Shown here piece by piece: positions 5,733-5,757 of a DNA stretch of 5,757 nt. A program made the translations under genes and the position numbers. A model generated the notes under the pieces. That model was not told where the DNA came from. It did no database searches and saw only the letters and a program-made list of their open reading frames with translations. Each line of letters begins with the position of its first letter. The stretch's first letter is position 1. The stretch lies in NCBI GenBank assembly GCA_945927915.1, contig CAMEMX010000102.1, positions 1-5,757 of the forward strand, written 5' to 3'. Source of the stretch: an uncultured Clostridia bacterium. Lineage in GTDB: Bacteria; Bacillota; Clostridia; Oscillospirales; Oscillospiraceae.

Positions 5733-5757
5733 GGGGAAAATGATAGAAAAATACAGC

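Overview
The window looks like chromosomal DNA from a fairly GC-rich, spore-forming Clostridia-type Firmicute, perhaps of the Oscillospiraceae/Ruminococcaceae. This is inferred from a CwlD-like amidase, AGGAGG-type ribosome binding sites, SigA-type promoters in short AT-rich gaps, and a Gram-positive LexA (DinR) box. The species cannot be named from the sequence. I found no mobile element, CRISPR array, tRNA or rRNA.

Layout. On the + strand, positions 1-674 hold one gene for a six-helix DUF308/HdeD-like membrane protein, with its -10 box at the left edge and a strong intrinsic terminator after it. Everything else reads on the minus strand and converges on that terminator. It falls into two transcription units, listed here in transcription order.

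Unit A (5732 down to 3878) starts at a promoter whose 17-nt spacer is almost filled by a LexA/SOS box. It encodes an unrecognised 86-residue protein, a Y-family DNA polymerase (DinB/Pol IV type) coupled to it by a TGATG stop-start overlap, and a small cysteine-rich DUF3795 protein. This is a compact, apparently damage-inducible translesion-synthesis operon.

Unit B (3862 down to 679) starts at a clear SigA-like promoter just behind unit A. It encodes a membrane-anchored CwlD-type N-acetylmuramoyl-L-alanine amidase, RadA (overlapping the amidase gene by 11 nt), and an ATP-grasp enzyme of the sugar-transfer-associated type 24 nt further on. No convincing terminator separates units A and B, so SOS-driven transcripts may run on into cwlD and radA.

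The most notable points are the LexA-box promoter, the small protein coupled to the polymerase as a candidate partner, the Cys-rich DUF3795 gene in the same operon, and radA placed behind cwlD rather than in the clpC-type locus known from Bacillus. No stretch longer than 300 bases lacks a gene.
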